Below, one piece after another: positions 1 to 6,408 of a stretch of DNA of 7,516 nucleotides. The stretch's first letter is position 1. Each line of letters begins with the position of its first letter. The notes below the pieces were generated by a model that had not been told where the DNA came from, searched no databases, and saw only the letters and a program-made list of their open reading frames with translations. The position numbers were made by a program, and so were the translations under genes. This DNA comes from Dehalococcoidia bacterium (lineage in GTDB: Bacteria > Chloroflexota > Dehalococcoidia > Dehalococcoidales > DAOWJH01): NCBI GenBank assembly GCA_030640495.1, contig DAOWJH010000112.1, positions 1 to 7,516 of the forward strand, given 5' to 3'.

Positions 1-1
1 C

Positions 2-700
2 ACCCACCTCACTCCCCGCGAGGCGATGGCAAAAGCCCTCAACAGAAATTCTGAAGATTTGCCAGCCCACCTTTCCATTATCAGTTGGATTCTGCCATTT
101 ACCAGTAAGATTCGAGAAGCCAACCGACGACACAAATTAACTCCGTCTCGCTTCTGGTTAAGCGCCTACTGGTATGGAGAGAAGTTCAACAATGTAGTAC
201 GGGAACATGTAGTAAAGCTTCTCACTGAAATGGGCTATCTGGCCGTGGCACCAGTAATACAGCCCTACTTCAAGATGGAATTAAGTAAGGAGAAGGGATA
301 CCACTCAAACTGGTCGGAGCGGCACATCGCTTACGCCGCTGGACTCGGCAGCTTCAGCCTTTCCGATGGCTTCATCACCGAGCGCGGCATCGCTCACCGT
401 TGCGGAAGCGCTGTTACCGACCTCGCACTGCCAGTTAGCTCTCGGACAGCTAAAAGTCCATACTCAAACTGCCTATTTTACATAAATAGTAAGTGTAAGG
501 CCTGTATTACCCGCTGTCCGGCTGGGGCTATTACTGAGAACGGTCACGATAAAAGAAAGTGTCAGGAATACATAAAAGTTAAGTTTTACCACTTACTAAA
601 AGAACTTACCGCAGAAGAGGAATCATGTGGGCTCTGCCAGACAAAAGTGCCCTGTGAATTCCGCAACCCCGCCAAGAACTTAAACAGGAAAACAGCATAA
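2..700 (+). CDS. QueG-like 4Fe-4S oxidoreductase (epoxyqueuosine reductase-related), 5' end cut by window edge
   Basis: Iron-sulfur protein of the broad epoxyqueuosine reductase (QueG) / corrinoid-dependent reductase group; the exact substrate cannot be read from sequence. The frame is open to the left edge, and the residues before the first ATG (position 26) read THLTPREA. I recall an HLTPREA-like stretch as conserved in this family, so the gene very probably starts outside the window and the ATG is internal. Counting from that ATG, SERHIAYAAGLGSFSLSDG at about 97-115 resembles the QueG/RdhA-type SER..A..AGLG segment. It is followed by GIAHRCGSAVTD and then a cysteine-rich part: C149, C157-x2-C160-x3-C164-P, C179, and C201-x2-C204-x5-C210. 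Eight cysteines are enough for two [4Fe-4S] clusters. The protein ends in a basic tail and is probably cytoplasmic. It converges on mtaB with 95 bases between them. Family is confident; a true queuosine role is not, because such paralogues are often over-annotated as QueG. Confidence 0.8.
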   Translation, partial: THLTPREAMAKALNRNSEDLPAHLSIISWILPFTSKIREANRRHKLTPSRFWLSAYWYGEKFNNVVREHVVKLLTEMGYLAVAPVIQPYFKMELSKEKGYHSNWSERHIAYAAGLGSFSLSDGFITERGIAHRCGSAVTDLALPVSSRTAKSPYSNCLFYINSKCKACITRCPAGAITENGHDKRKCQEYIKVKFYHLLKELTAEEESCGLCQTKVPCEFRNPAKNLNRKTA

Positions 701-795
701 CGTCAGATTAAAAGCTTGGTGGGGGTGATACTTAACTGCCCCTTTATGCCAGTATAAAGACACCGTCAAGTAGTTTGCAATAAGGCATATTTCAG

Positions 796-2076
796 CTATA
801 TTACTATCTCTCCCCACACCCCATCCCATCTAATTTCCGCCAGCTTTACCGGTAGCAGCTTATTGGTTAAGTCCTCACTACTTTTGGTATATACCTTTAT
901 GTAATTGGGGGTGTGACCAGACCAGACGCCATCACCAGACTGCTTCTCCCATAATACGGGCATAGTCTTGCCCAAAAATCGCTGGCTGAAGTTTTGAGCG
1001 CTTTCTTTAGCTAAAGCCAGCATCTTCTGACTTCGCTGTTTTTTAACCTTATCACCAACAGGGTAGGTCATCCGGGCAGCCTGAGTTTCCTGGCGTGGCG
1101 AGTAAGGGAAAACATGAATTCGGGCAAACTCCATCCGCCGACAAAAATTATAGCTTTGCTCAAATTCTGCCTCAGTCTCACCGGGGAAGCCAACAATAAT
1201 ATCGGTGGTGATAGCCACCTCAGGTATTATACCCCGAATTAAAGATACCGCCCATTGATAATCACTGAGGGAGTATCGCCGCTTCATCCGGTTGAGCACC
1301 CCATCACTGCCGCTCTGGAGGGACAGGTGAAAATGAGGACATAGCCGCTTATCATGCCATAGCCCAATAAGCTCGGGGGAAATCTCCTGGGGCTGGAGGG
1401 AGGACAGCCTTAACCTGGCTACATCAGTCTCAATTAAAATGTGCTCCAGTAACCCTCTTAGATTAACCCCATTATAGTTATACGAGCCAATCTTGGTCCC
1501 GGTTAATACCACCTCTTTGTAGCTGTTAGCCAGCCGGTGTCTAACCTCGGCAACAATTTGGTCAACGGGTAGGCTTTTCTCCTTACCCCGTACCATAGGC
1601 ACAATGCAGTAGGAGCAAAAGCTATTGCAGCCATCCTGAATCTTAATAAAGGCACGAGTTCTGAAAGTAGGGTAACAAGTAGGGGAGTCTTTACCGATAG
1701 AAGCTGGACTACTTATGCAACCACATTCTTCCACCAGCCGGAGTAGATGTGGTTTTTCATCATTGCCCAGGACAAGATTAACCCCCTCAATTTGAGCCAG
1801 TTCCTGATGGGCTCGTTGCGCATAACAACCGGTAGCAATAAGCAGGGCATCGGGGTTTCGGCGGTGAGCCAGTCTGAGCAGGTGGCGGGATTTGCGGTCG
1901 GCAATATGAGTAACAGTGCAGGTATTTAGTATATAGATATCAGCCTTATCCACCGAAGGTACCACCCAATACCCTGCCTCAGCCAATTGTTTAGCCAAAA
2001 GCTCAGTCTCGGCTTGATTGAGTTTACAGCCTATACTATCTAAGGCTACTGTTGTGCTTCCGCTCCTTTGGCTCAC
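796..2076 (-). CDS. mtaB: tRNA (N6-L-threonylcarbamoyladenosine(37)-C2)-methylthiotransferase MtaB
   Basis: Radical SAM enzyme that adds a methylthio group to t6A37 of ANN-decoding tRNAs, giving ms2t6A. All expected parts are visible in 426 residues, a normal family length. The N-terminal methylthiotransferase domain has cluster cysteines C17 (IGCKLNQAE), C53 (LNTCTVT) and C84 (ATGCYAQ). The radical SAM core has the CxxxCxxC motif C150/C154/C157 (DGCNSFCSYCIVP) and the downstream TTDIIVGFPGETE strand. The C-terminus is TRAM-like (about 365-426, GKTMPVLWE... NYIKV). The GCKLNQAE and NTCTVTHIADRKSR motifs favour MtaB over MiaB or RimO. The start is GTG at 2074-2076: an in-frame TGA lies two codons upstream, no alternative start fits between, and AGGGG at 2083-2087 gives a 6-base spacer. 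It is transcribed away from fabF and looks monocistronic here. An extra CGC pair (118-120) and C134 lie in the linker before the radical SAM core; no role is evident. Confidence 0.95.
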   Translation of the reverse strand: MSQRSGSTTVALDSIGCKLNQAETELLAKQLAEAGYWVVPSVDKADIYILNTCTVTHIADRKSRHLLRLAHRRNPDALLIATGCYAQRAHQELAQIEGVNLVLGNDEKPHLLRLVEECGCISSPASIGKDSPTCYPTFRTRAFIKIQDGCNSFCSYCIVPMVRGKEKSLPVDQIVAEVRHRLANSYKEVVLTGTKIGSYNYNGVNLRGLLEHILIETDVARLRLSSLQPQEISPELIGLWHDKRLCPHFHLSLQSGSDGVLNRMKRRYSLSDYQWAVSLIRGIIPEVAITTDIIVGFPGETEAEFEQSYNFCRRMEFARIHVFPYSPRQETQAARMTYPVGDKVKKQRSQKMLALAKESAQNFSQRFLGKTMPVLWEKQSGDGVWSGHTPNYIKVYTKSSEDLTNKLLPVKLAEIRWDGVWGEIVI

Positions 2077-2118
2077 CTTTCACCCCTACCTCTAGATTGA
2101 CTAGCTGACCACACAGGC

Positions 2119-2147
2119 ATTATACCAAAGGCAAGCTATCCTTGCAG
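2119..2147 (-). promoter_or_regulatory. Predicted extended -10 promoter of mtaB
   Basis: On the minus strand, bases 2127 to 2119 read TGGTATAAT, a perfect -10 hexamer with the TGn extension. With a 17-base spacer, the -35 position (2147-2142) reads CTGCAA, a weak match, as is usual for extended -10 promoters. The predicted start near 2112 leaves a leader of about 35 bases before the GTG. A small inverted repeat, GCAAG at 2131-2135 and CTTGC at 2141-2145 around CTATC, sits in the spacer and could be an operator, but the arms are only 5 bases. Confidence 0.5.
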
Positions 2148-2229
2148 ATAAGCTCAAATTATGGTAAAACTATATAACTAACCTTTATCAAGGGTAGATT
2201 GAGAGAGCTAACCCCCTTTAAAGGTAATC

Positions 2230-2256
2230 CCCTTTCTTTTAGTGAGAGGGAAGGAG
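2230..2256 (+). promoter_or_regulatory. Leader hairpin and Shine-Dalgarno site of fabF
   Basis: CCCTTTC at 2230-2236 can pair with GAGAGGG at 2244-2250 (six Watson-Crick pairs and one U-G) around a 7-base loop. AAGGAG at 2251-2256 follows immediately and lies 6 bases before the TTG at 2263. This near-ideal site decides the start of fabF in favour of TTG 2263; the upstream GTG at 2242 would sit in the hairpin loop and has no good ribosome site. The stem abuts the ribosome site without covering it. A regulatory effect is only inferred. I could not find a convincing -35/-10 pair for fabF; TATAAC at 2173-2178 is the best -10-like element. Confidence 0.4.
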
Positions 2257-2262
2257 AGGACA

Positions 2263-3519
2263 TTGACAAATACTTCCGATAATAGAGTTGTGGTTACCGG
2301 CATAGGTATCCTGTGCCCACTTGGTCTGGATATCCTCACTACCTGGGAGGAGCTTATCGCCGGCAAGTCTGGCATTGATTACATTACCCTATTTGATCCT
2401 GAGCCTTTTGATACCAAGTTTGCTGGCGAGGTGAAGGGGTTTGAGCCTACTGATTATATCAACCGCAAGGATGCCCGCCGCATGGACCGCTTTAGTCAAC
2501 TGGCAGTAGTTGCCAGCTTGCAGGCAGTGAAGGAAGCTGGGCTGCAAATTAATTCCATGAATCAGGATAATATCGGCGTTATAGTTGGCAGCGGGATTGG
2601 TGGTCTAACTACCTTATTTGAACAAATTGGAGTGCTACTGGAAAAGGGGCCAGGTAGAGTGAGCCCATTCTTAGCGCCAATGATGATATCCGATATGGCT
2701 GCCGCCCAGGTATCAATTGCGCTGGGAGTAAAAGGGCCAAATCTTTGCACCACTTCAGCCTGCTCCAGCGGCTCAGATGCCATAGGGGCTGCTTACGAAC
2801 TTATTAAGCATGGTGATACTCAGGCGGTGATAGCCGGCGGCAGTGAGGCAATAATAAACCCAGTAGGTGTTGCCGCCTTTAATGCCCTAAAAGCCATCTC
2901 AACAAGAAACAGTGAGCCAAAGCTAGCTTCCCGTCCCTTTGATACTGAGCGTGATGGCTTTGTCATTAGTGAAGGAGCTTGCCTTCTTGTCTTAGAAAAT
3001 CTTACTCATGCCCAAAAGCGGGGGGCTAATATTCTGGCTGAAATTCTTGCCTACGGAGCCAGTGCTGACGCCTACCATATTACCCAGCCTGATGAAGATG
3101 GGGGGGGTGCCGCCAGGGCTATGCAAGTGGCACTTAATAAGGCAGGGCTTAAGACTACCGAGGTTGATTATATTAACGCTCATGGCACAGCTACGCCACT
3201 AAACGACAAGGTGGAGACCATGGCAATAAAGACCGTATTTGGCAATAATGCCTACCACATTCCAATAAGCTCCACCAAATCAATGATGGGACACCTCATT
3301 GGCGGTGCCGGTGCTGTTGAGGCAGCGATATGTATTATGGTTATCCAGCACGGGCTCATACCACCAACGATAAACCTTACCCACCCTGACCCCGAATGCG
3401 ATTTAGATTATGTGCCTAATGTAGCCCGCCAGGCCAAGGTTACCACCGCTCTATCTAATTCCTTTGGCTTTGGTGGTCATAATTCAGTTCTAGTCTTCCG
3501 ACGGTACTCTGAGAGGTAA
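2263..3519 (+). CDS. fabF: 3-oxoacyl-[acyl-carrier-protein] synthase II (FabF, KAS II)
   Basis: Condensing enzyme of type II fatty acid synthesis: it joins malonyl-ACP to the growing acyl-ACP with loss of CO2, in the cytoplasm. From the TTG start the protein has 418 residues, close to the usual FabF length of about 410. The full catalytic set is present: nucleophile C167 in TTSACSSG, H307 in INAHGTATPLND, and K339/H344 in KSMMGHLIGGAGAVEA. The N-terminal VVVTGIGILCPLG and C-terminal SNSFGFGGHN (about 398-407) are typical thiolase-fold KAS II signatures, and the Cys-His-His triad separates it from KAS III. TTG is chosen because AAGGAG lies 6 bases upstream; starting at GTG 2242 would add seven atypical residues. 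No acpP or other fab gene is adjacent on the left, where mtaB is divergent. recJ follows after 2 bases. A run of eight Gs (3100-3107) lies inside the conserved PDEDGGGAARAM stretch. Confidence 0.96.
   Translation: MTNTSDNRVVVTGIGILCPLGLDILTTWEELIAGKSGIDYITLFDPEPFDTKFAGEVKGFEPTDYINRKDARRMDRFSQLAVVASLQAVKEAGLQINSMNQDNIGVIVGSGIGGLTTLFEQIGVLLEKGPGRVSPFLAPMMISDMAAAQVSIALGVKGPNLCTTSACSSGSDAIGAAYELIKHGDTQAVIAGGSEAIINPVGVAAFNALKAISTRNSEPKLASRPFDTERDGFVISEGACLLVLENLTHAQKRGANILAEILAYGASADAYHITQPDEDGGGAARAMQVALNKAGLKTTEVDYINAHGTATPLNDKVETMAIKTVFGNNAYHIPISSTKSMMGHLIGGAGAVEAAICIMVIQHGLIPPTINLTHPDPECDLDYVPNVARQAKVTTALSNSFGFGGHNSVLVFRRYSER
3511..3516 (+). promoter_or_regulatory. Ribosome binding site of recJ inside the end of fabF
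   Basis: GAGAGG overlaps the last two sense codons of fabF, just before its TAA, and lies 5 bases before the TTG that starts recJ at 3522. It supports the rare TTG start and implies that ribosomes finishing fabF can re-initiate on recJ. Confidence 0.55.
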
Positions 3520-3521
3520 GT

Positions 3522-5204
3522 TTGAACCATTGTCGTTGGAATCTTCTGCCGCCTGTTCCAGACAAACACTTGACTACCATATCTGACTTTCCTCCACTAA
3601 TAGTTCAGCTCCTATATAATCGTGGTCTCACCGAGCCATCCCAGTTAGAAATATTCATTACTAGTGACAAACGCCTGTCAGGTAATCCCTTCCTACTATC
3701 TGATATGCACCAGGCAGTAGCCAGGATTTACCGAGCCTTGCTTTGTGGGGAAAACATTGCCATCTACGGAGACTTTGATGTTGATGGCATTGTCGGAACC
3801 GCACTACTAGCCCAGGGCTTATCAACTCTCGGCGGTAAGGTCACTCCTTACATACCACATCGCCTTACTGAAGGCTATGGACTTAAAACAGCCGCTCTAG
3901 AAAATCTTTACCGGGAAGGTATTAGCCTGGTCATTACCGTTGATTGTGGAATTACTGCCCTGCCTGAGGTTAAGAAGGCAAGAAGGATGGGGCTTGATAT
4001 AATTATTACCGACCACCACACCCCCCTGCCTGAAGTTCCCCCCGCCATCGCTGTTATTAACCCCAAGCTACCTAATTCAAACTACCCTTTCTCAGAATTA
4101 GCTGGTGTCGGGGTAGCCCTCAAGCTCCTTCAAGCTCTGTTTCAGGGTATGGGCAAAGAGGAGCTGCTGGATGAACTAATAGACCTGGTAGCCCTGGGAA
4201 CTATAGGCGATATGATGCCTCTAGTGGGGGAAAACCGATATCTGGTTAAGCAAGGGCTGAGGCTAATTAATACCACCCCCCGCCTTGGAGTTAGGGAAAT
4301 GGTAACCCAGGCTGGTTTAAACATCGGCAGCCTTGACGCAGGAAGCATCTCCTGGGTTTTAGCCCCACGCCTAAACGCTGCTGGCAGATTGGAACATGCC
4401 ATGTCCAGCTATAAATTGCTGATGACAAACTCACCACAGGAGGCACATGCACTAGCTATATGGCTGGAGGGGAAAAACACTGAACGGCAAAAGCTAACAG
4501 CTAAGGCTCTAGCCAAAGCCAGAGAGCAAATATTAGCTAAGGGAATTTCACCACTGCTATTAGCCAGTGATAAGGACTGTCCTGTCGGTATCGTCGGGCT
4601 AGTAGCTGGTAGGTTGTCAGAAGAATTCTACCGCCCGGCTATTGTTATCAAAACCGGCGAACAGGTAAGTACCGGTAGTTGTCGTAGTATTCCTGAGTTT
4701 AATATCATCCTCGCCCTAAATCAGTGTAGTAGTCTATTCACTCAGTTTGGCGGACACTCACAGGCAGCCGGTTTTACCCTGCCGACTAAGAATTTGCCTC
4801 GCTTTCAACAAACGCTTTCTCAGTTAGCTGCTACCCAGCTGGCGGGAGTTGACCTTCGCCCCCACTTGGACATTGATGCTGAGGTTGCGCTGCCTGACCT
4901 CAGCGGAGGTACTTTGCAAACCATCCAGCAGCTAGCCCCCTTTGGTCAGGGCAATCCAGCCCCTATTTTCCTTAGCCGTCGGGTAAGGGTTATTGACTGC
5001 CACACTATGGGTAATAATGGGGAGCACCTAAGAATGAAACTGAAGCAGGGTAGCACTATGTGGGATGGGGTGGGCTTCAGGTTAGGTAACTATCAAGCTG
5101 AAATATCCTCACCCCTTGATATTGTCTACAACCTAGAAATAGACCGCTGGGGTGGGGAAGAAAGGCTCCGACTCAATATCTTGGACTTTGCTCCAGCTAG
5201 ATAG
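3522..5204 (+). CDS. recJ: Single-stranded-DNA-specific exonuclease RecJ
   Basis: DHH-family 5'-3' exonuclease on single-stranded DNA, acting in RecF-pathway recombination, base excision and mismatch repair. The 560 residues compare well with other bacterial RecJ proteins (E. coli 577), and all the metal-binding motifs are visible. These are YGDFDVDG (D84, D86, D88), TVDCGI (D141), ITDHH (D164-H165-H166), GVGVA (195-199) and LGTIGDMMPL (D230). The DHHA1 part follows with RLNAAGRL (283-290), CPVGIVGLVAGRL (353-365), GSCRSIPEFNI (385-395) and GGHSQAAGF (410-418, H412). The C-terminal OB-fold region contains the typical LAPFGQGNPAPIF (471-483). GIVGLVAGRL is preceded by CPV rather than the common WHP/HPG, a mild deviation. 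The start is TTG with a GAGAGG site 5 bases upstream; with only 2 bases after fabF, coupling is likely. No terminator is evident after the gene. Confidence 0.96.
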   Translation: MNHCRWNLLPPVPDKHLTTISDFPPLIVQLLYNRGLTEPSQLEIFITSDKRLSGNPFLLSDMHQAVARIYRALLCGENIAIYGDFDVDGIVGTALLAQGLSTLGGKVTPYIPHRLTEGYGLKTAALENLYREGISLVITVDCGITALPEVKKARRMGLDIIITDHHTPLPEVPPAIAVINPKLPNSNYPFSELAGVGVALKLLQALFQGMGKEELLDELIDLVALGTIGDMMPLVGENRYLVKQGLRLINTTPRLGVREMVTQAGLNIGSLDAGSISWVLAPRLNAAGRLEHAMSSYKLLMTNSPQEAHALAIWLEGKNTERQKLTAKALAKAREQILAKGISPLLLASDKDCPVGIVGLVAGRLSEEFYRPAIVIKTGEQVSTGSCRSIPEFNIILALNQCSSLFTQFGGHSQAAGFTLPTKNLPRFQQTLSQLAATQLAGVDLRPHLDIDAEVALPDLSGGTLQTIQQLAPFGQGNPAPIFLSRRVRVIDCHTMGNNGEHLRMKLKQGSTMWDGVGFRLGNYQAEISSPLDIVYNLEIDRWGGEERLRLNILDFAPAR

Positions 5205-5307
5205 CAAGGCTACGAGAGACACAATCCGTGATACTATTCAACTGAGAGCCAAATAAAAGGCCTGATAAGAATCTTAACCATTAGTAAGGGATATTTAGAA
5301 AGCAAGG

Positions 5308-5364
5308 TTGAAGCACAACAGGAGAAAGTATAAAAGGCAAAGAATGCTATAATAAGTTAGGAGG
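5308..5364 (+). promoter_or_regulatory. Putative promoter and strong ribosome binding site of the racemase gene
   Basis: The 166 bases between recJ and the racemase gene are AT-rich. TTGAAG at 5308-5313 and TATAAA at 5329-5334 form a promoter-like pair with a short 15-base spacer. AGGAGG at 5359-5364, 6 bases before the ATG, is a consensus ribosome site. A perfect TATAAT also occurs at 5348-5353, but a start 7 bases beyond it would fall in the ribosome site, so it is less likely to be the promoter. The ribosome site is solid; the promoter assignment is tentative. Confidence 0.4.
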
Positions 5365-5370
5365 CATCTG

Positions 5371-6399
5371 ATGGGTATAAAGCTTTCAAATTCAATTTTC
5401 GTAATAGATTCTCACACGGCAGGTCAGTCAACTAGGATTGTTGTCGGTGGCTTACCAAAAATACAGGGCGAGTCGGTAGTGGAACAAAGAGATTACGTCA
5501 GAAGCAAGCTGGACTACATCCGGACTCTTTTGTGCCAGGAGCCTCGGGGACACCCAGGTATGTACGGAGCGATACTGACAAAGCCGGGCAATAAAGAGGC
5601 TGATTTTGGTATGATTTTCTACGGCAATATAGGTTACGATGACATGTGCGGTCATGGCACTATAGGGATAACTACTGTGCTCATTGAAACGAACATGGTT
5701 CCTTGGGAAGAACCTACTACAGAAGTAAAATTAGAAGCACCGGCAGGTCTAATCCGAGTAAAAGCAAAGGTTACGGACGGCAAAGTAAAAAGTGTTTCCT
5801 TGGTAAATGTACCGGCATTTCTATACAAAAAGGATGTAACTATTGGTGTTCCCGGCTACGGAGAGGTTAAGGGAGATATTGCTTTCGGGGGGAACTGGTA
5901 CTTCTACGTGAACGCAAAGGATATTGGGCTTAGAGTGAGGTCAGAAAATGTTGATGGTCTGATTAAAGCTGGCGAGGCAATAAGAAACGAATTTAACAAG
6001 CAATTTGAATTAGTGCACCCGACAGACCGCAATATATCGAGAAAATTGCTGGGTGTTTCCTTTATAGACTCACCTGTCAAAAATAAAGACGCAGACCAAA
6101 GTAACGCAATGGTAATAGGGAGATTGGTTGACAGGTCTCCCTGTGGCACCGGGACATGCGGCCGAATGGCTGTTTTGTTCACGAGAAACAAATTGGGTCT
6201 CAATGAAGATTTTGTCAATGAAAGTATTACTGGTTCAACATTTCTTGGTAGGTTAATTGAGAAAACCGAAGTTGGTGAATATCCAGCGGTTGTGCCTGAA
6301 ATTACGGGAAGCGCTTACATTACCGGATTTAACCATATTATTTTAGACCCGGACGACCCCATTGGCTCCAAGGGTTTTCTACTCGGTGAAAAAATTTAA
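5371..6399 (+). CDS. Proline racemase family protein (proline racemase / hydroxyproline epimerase type)
   Basis: Cofactor-independent racemase/epimerase of the proline racemase family, which moves the alpha proton between two active-site cysteines. Both are present: C93 in DDMCGHGTIG and C258 in DRSPCGTGTCGRMA. A Cys/Cys pair argues for racemase or 4-hydroxyproline epimerase activity and against trans-3-hydroxyproline dehydratase, where I recall the second cysteine being Thr. Other family marks are FVIDSHTAGQSTRIVVGG (10-27), HPGMYGAIL (61-69), ADFGMIFY (77-84), AFGGNWYFYV (171-180) and PEITGSAYITGFNHIILDPDDP (309-330). At 342 residues the length is normal. The ATG has AGGAGG 6 bases upstream. 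Unusual is TCGR after the second catalytic site, where family members usually read TSAR or TSAK. The gene has its own upstream region, stands alone, and looks lower in GC than recJ (one 60-base line at 5761 is 40% GC, one at 4081 is 52%), so later acquisition is possible. The exact substrate is not determined. Confidence 0.9.
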   Translation: MGIKLSNSIFVIDSHTAGQSTRIVVGGLPKIQGESVVEQRDYVRSKLDYIRTLLCQEPRGHPGMYGAILTKPGNKEADFGMIFYGNIGYDDMCGHGTIGITTVLIETNMVPWEEPTTEVKLEAPAGLIRVKAKVTDGKVKSVSLVNVPAFLYKKDVTIGVPGYGEVKGDIAFGGNWYFYVNAKDIGLRVRSENVDGLIKAGEAIRNEFNKQFELVHPTDRNISRKLLGVSFIDSPVKNKDADQSNAMVIGRLVDRSPCGTGTCGRMAVLFTRNKLGLNEDFVNESITGSTFLGRLIEKTEVGEYPAVVPEITGSAYITGFNHIILDPDDPIGSKGFLLGEKI

Positions 6400-6408
6400 G
6401 TGGCTTGA

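Noticed and set aside
701..795. Possible bidirectional terminator between the QueG-like gene and mtaB
   Set aside because: Only weak G/C complementarity (a GGGG and a CCCC about 14 bases apart) and no stable stem with a T-run.
1713..1929. Overlapping short frames on both strands inside mtaB
   Set aside because: They lie wholly within a confidently assigned gene, lack family features and read as shadows of its codons.
2562..3202. Antisense and alternate-frame short ORFs inside fabF
   Set aside because: They overlap conserved catalytic regions of fabF and show no protein-like motifs of their own.
4142..4402. Antisense 86-codon frame inside recJ
   Set aside because: Serine-rich low-complexity translation opposite conserved RecJ motifs; no ribosome site supports it.
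5348..5353. Perfect TATAAT as the racemase promoter
   Set aside because: Transcription from it would begin in or next to the AGGAGG ribosome site, leaving no usable leader; no good -35 lies at the right distance.
5904..6218. Antisense 104-codon frame inside the racemase gene
   Set aside because: It is fully opposite the conserved second catalytic motif, so the strong sense-strand conservation explains the open frame.
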